Of a DNA stretch of 6,649 bases, positions 5,586 through 6,649 are shown in pieces. The stretch lies in the NCBI GenBank assembly GCA_016194725.1, contig JACQAW010000357.1:1-6649 (forward strand). The letters are read 5' to 3'. The DNA comes from Deltaproteobacteria bacterium. GTDB taxonomy: Bacteria > Bdellovibrionota > UBA1018 > UBA923. The notes under the pieces are model-generated. The model did not search any database, was not told the origin of the DNA, and saw only the letters and a program-made list of their open reading frames with translations. Position 1 is the first letter of the stretch. Every line of letters starts with the position of its first letter. A program made the translations under genes and the position numbers.

Positions 5586-5757
5586 GTAGAGCATTCGCGC
5601 GACTACCCCACAGCCCGGACCCGTGCACCCGGCAGATCACTACGCTCAAAAATACGCGCAAATACCAATGGCTCGAAGCGCGGTGCCCGAAATCAAGCAG
5701 CGTGCCAACGCGGCACCTTCCTTGCTTTAAACAGCACTAAGAGAGAGGCACCAAAAA

Positions 5758-6462
5758 ATGAACCCAAAGAAACTGCTCAACGCATTTATCGCCATCGTCG
5801 CCTGCGCTGCCCCATACCACGCGCAAGCCAATACTTCCTGCGAGGAACATAAAGATTTGAAAGCGCGCGGGCTGGACTACCTTCAAGTCGTAAGCAAGAC
5901 GATCGAGTCTGCAAGCCTGGCCGAACCGCTCCACGCCTTTCTGCGAAACCTTGATGCGGGCCAGAAGAAAGTGCTCGCCCACGTTTACGAGCTGGACGTT
6001 GCGCCGGAAGGTCTTATCAGTGTCATCAACCCCGCGATGGATGCCGCTAAAAAGTCTTTTGACCGGATCGAGTGCGCTCAGGGCGACCGCCAGCAAGACA
6101 ATGTTCCCATTCCCCAGTGCGTGACCGCGAAGGGAAAAGTATATCCCGCGGCCGCCTACAGCGTGTTTCTGTCGCAGACCACCATAGGTCTTCATCCGCA
6201 CCTTTATGCCTCGAGCTGCCTGCGCGAAGGCGCCAAATCCAACTGCCTGACCATCGATCTTTTGAGCTACATCGATGGCAAGCAGCAGATCGAAACCCTG
6301 ATCAAGCAGAAGAGCCAGGAAGTTCGCGACAATCAGGTGGCCAGCTGCGTACCGGCCGCCAAGAAGTCTGAAAGCCTGGGCTCCAAGATCATCAATACCC
6401 TGAAAACGATCGTGTCGGCCACCAAATCAGTAATCGCAAGCGGCCTTTTGCCGGCACTTTGA
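5758..6462 (+). CDS. Exported protein of unknown function with six mature cysteines (234 residues)
   Basis: I do not recognise a family. The N terminus MNPKKLLNAF followed by a hydrophobic stretch (6-18) and AQA at 23-25 before NTS is a clear Sec signal peptide. The mature part has cysteines at 28, 106, 121, 154, 163 and 197, an even number that could pair in the periplasm. Residues 30-105 look largely alpha-helical (for example LDYLQVVSKTIESASLAEPLHAFLRNL). After a Pro/Gly-richer middle (112-150) a helical segment, SYIDGKQQIETLIKQKSQEV (170-189), follows. The last 25 residues form an amphipathic or mildly hydrophobic helix (IINTLKTIVSATKSVIASGLL), which might associate with a membrane. GAGAGG at 5743-5748 is a plausible ribosome binding site. 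It is divergent from the Cys-repeat gene with 227 bases between them; no clear + strand promoter is seen there. An IS element lies about 50 bases after the stop. Confidence 0.8.
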   Translation: MNPKKLLNAFIAIVACAAPYHAQANTSCEEHKDLKARGLDYLQVVSKTIESASLAEPLHAFLRNLDAGQKKVLAHVYELDVAPEGLISVINPAMDAAKKSFDRIECAQGDRQQDNVPIPQCVTAKGKVYPAAAYSVFLSQTTIGLHPHLYASSCLREGAKSNCLTIDLLSYIDGKQQIETLIKQKSQEVRDNQVASCVPAAKKSESLGSKIINTLKTIVSATKSVIASGLLPAL

Positions 6463-6513
6463 TTTTTGCGTGAGTGGATCATCCCATTCGCGACATTGTC
6501 CAAAGTTTACTAG

Positions 6514-6649
6514 GGCGTGTCGTCAATTAACGTAGCCAAAGGTGGCAAGCCGCCAGGTAAATCATTGCTTGAAAGTTGATCGCATTTTTCTCGAAACGAG
6601 TCGCGATTCGACGAAAATGCTTCAGCTTGTTGATCATTCGTTCGATTAC
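6514..6649 (-). mobile_element. End of an IS5-family insertion sequence, cut by the window
   Basis: The boundary is inferred from the transposase stop codon and the sequence GGGCGTGTCGTCAATTA at 6513-6529, which has the look of a terminal inverted repeat of this family. CTAG at 6510-6513 fits the YTAR target known for IS5-type elements, so the first IS base could be 6513 or 6514. The other end is outside the window, so neither the partner inverted repeat nor the duplicated target can be checked. The transposase reads out of the window toward this end in the - orientation, so this is the transposase-3' end of the element. Confidence 0.7.
6527..6649 (-). CDS. IS5-family transposase, C-terminal 40 residues only
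   Basis: DDE transposase that cuts and joins the ends of its own IS. Only the C terminus is in view: VIERMINKLKHFRRIATRFEK, then NFQAMIYLAACHLWLR and a TAA stop at 6527-6529. The E-x6-K spacing (ERMINKLK) is the conserved end of the IS4/IS5-superfamily Y-x2-R-x3-E-x6-K signature and holds the catalytic glutamate. The LKHFRRIATRFEK stretch is typical of the IS427-like group of IS5. The stop lies about 13 bases inside the element end, as is usual for this compact family. The rest of the gene lies beyond the window, so whether it is intact is unknown. Confidence 0.88.
   Translation of the reverse strand, partial: VIERMINKLKHFRRIATRFEKNAINFQAMIYLAACHLWLR

Noticed and set aside
5682..5717. Inverted repeat GGTGCC...GGCACC in the divergent intergenic region as an operator or terminator
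   Set aside because: The arms are six bases with a 24-base spacer, and a competing shorter hairpin (GTGCC/GGCAC) overlaps; too weak to call.
4952..5740. 262-codon + strand ORF opposite the Cys-repeat gene
   Set aside because: The - strand product has a signal peptide, paired cysteine repeats, a promoter and a ribosome binding site; the + strand product has no recognisable features and is a long antisense frame.
6441..6469. Hairpin CGGC-CTTTT-GCCG followed by TTTTT as a terminator of the last + strand gene
   Set aside because: The stem is four base pairs, lies inside the coding sequence, and the T-run is about ten bases away.
1..6649. A defence island, toxin-antitoxin pair, CRISPR array or tRNA gene
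   Set aside because: I looked on both strands and saw no spaced repeats, cloverleaf pattern, or nuclease, toxin or restriction motifs.

Overview
The window is a chromosomal stretch of fairly high GC content (roughly 58-60% by eye) from a Gram-negative bacterium. The evidence for a Gram-negative host is five predicted Sec-exported proteins, a PilQ-type secretin N-terminal (STN) domain, a FecR-domain protein and an IS5-family transposase. The mix of a periplasmic FecR protein, many exported orphan proteins and a short TrmA/RlmC/RlmD-like methyltransferase would suit Bdellovibrionota or another former deltaproteobacterial lineage. That placement is an inference, not something the sequence proves.

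Layout. Positions 1-2794 are all on the + strand: the 3' part of a Cys-based (dual-specificity/tyrosine type) phosphatase, an exported FecR-domain protein, a small exported stand-alone STN-domain protein, and a compact DEAD-box RNA helicase. A 13-codon mini-ORF fills the gap before the helicase exactly, overlapping the stop codon before it (TAATG) and the helicase start codon (ATGA). This looks like translational coupling.

Positions 2855-5530 are on the - strand and converge on the helicase. Read in the direction of transcription they are: an exported protein with two identically spaced four-cysteine repeats behind a strong sigma70-like promoter; a TrmA/RlmC/RlmD-family RNA uridine methyltransferase that appears broken by an out-of-frame internal deletion or frameshift in its SAM-binding domain; an exported protein of unknown function with a very strong ribosome binding site; and a doubtful 64-codon ORF after it.

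Positions 5758-6462 (+) hold another exported, cysteine-containing protein of unknown function, transcribed divergently from the Cys-repeat protein. From about 6514 to the window edge lies one end of an IS5-family insertion sequence. It carries the last 40 codons of its transposase, with a CTAG target-like tetranucleotide at its boundary.

No multi-gene system with an obvious shared function (defence, secretion, biosynthesis) can be shown here. The points most worth following up are the Cys-repeat protein, the disrupted methyltransferase, the coupled mini-ORF and the stand-alone STN protein. I see no tRNA, rRNA, CRISPR array or convincing intrinsic terminator.
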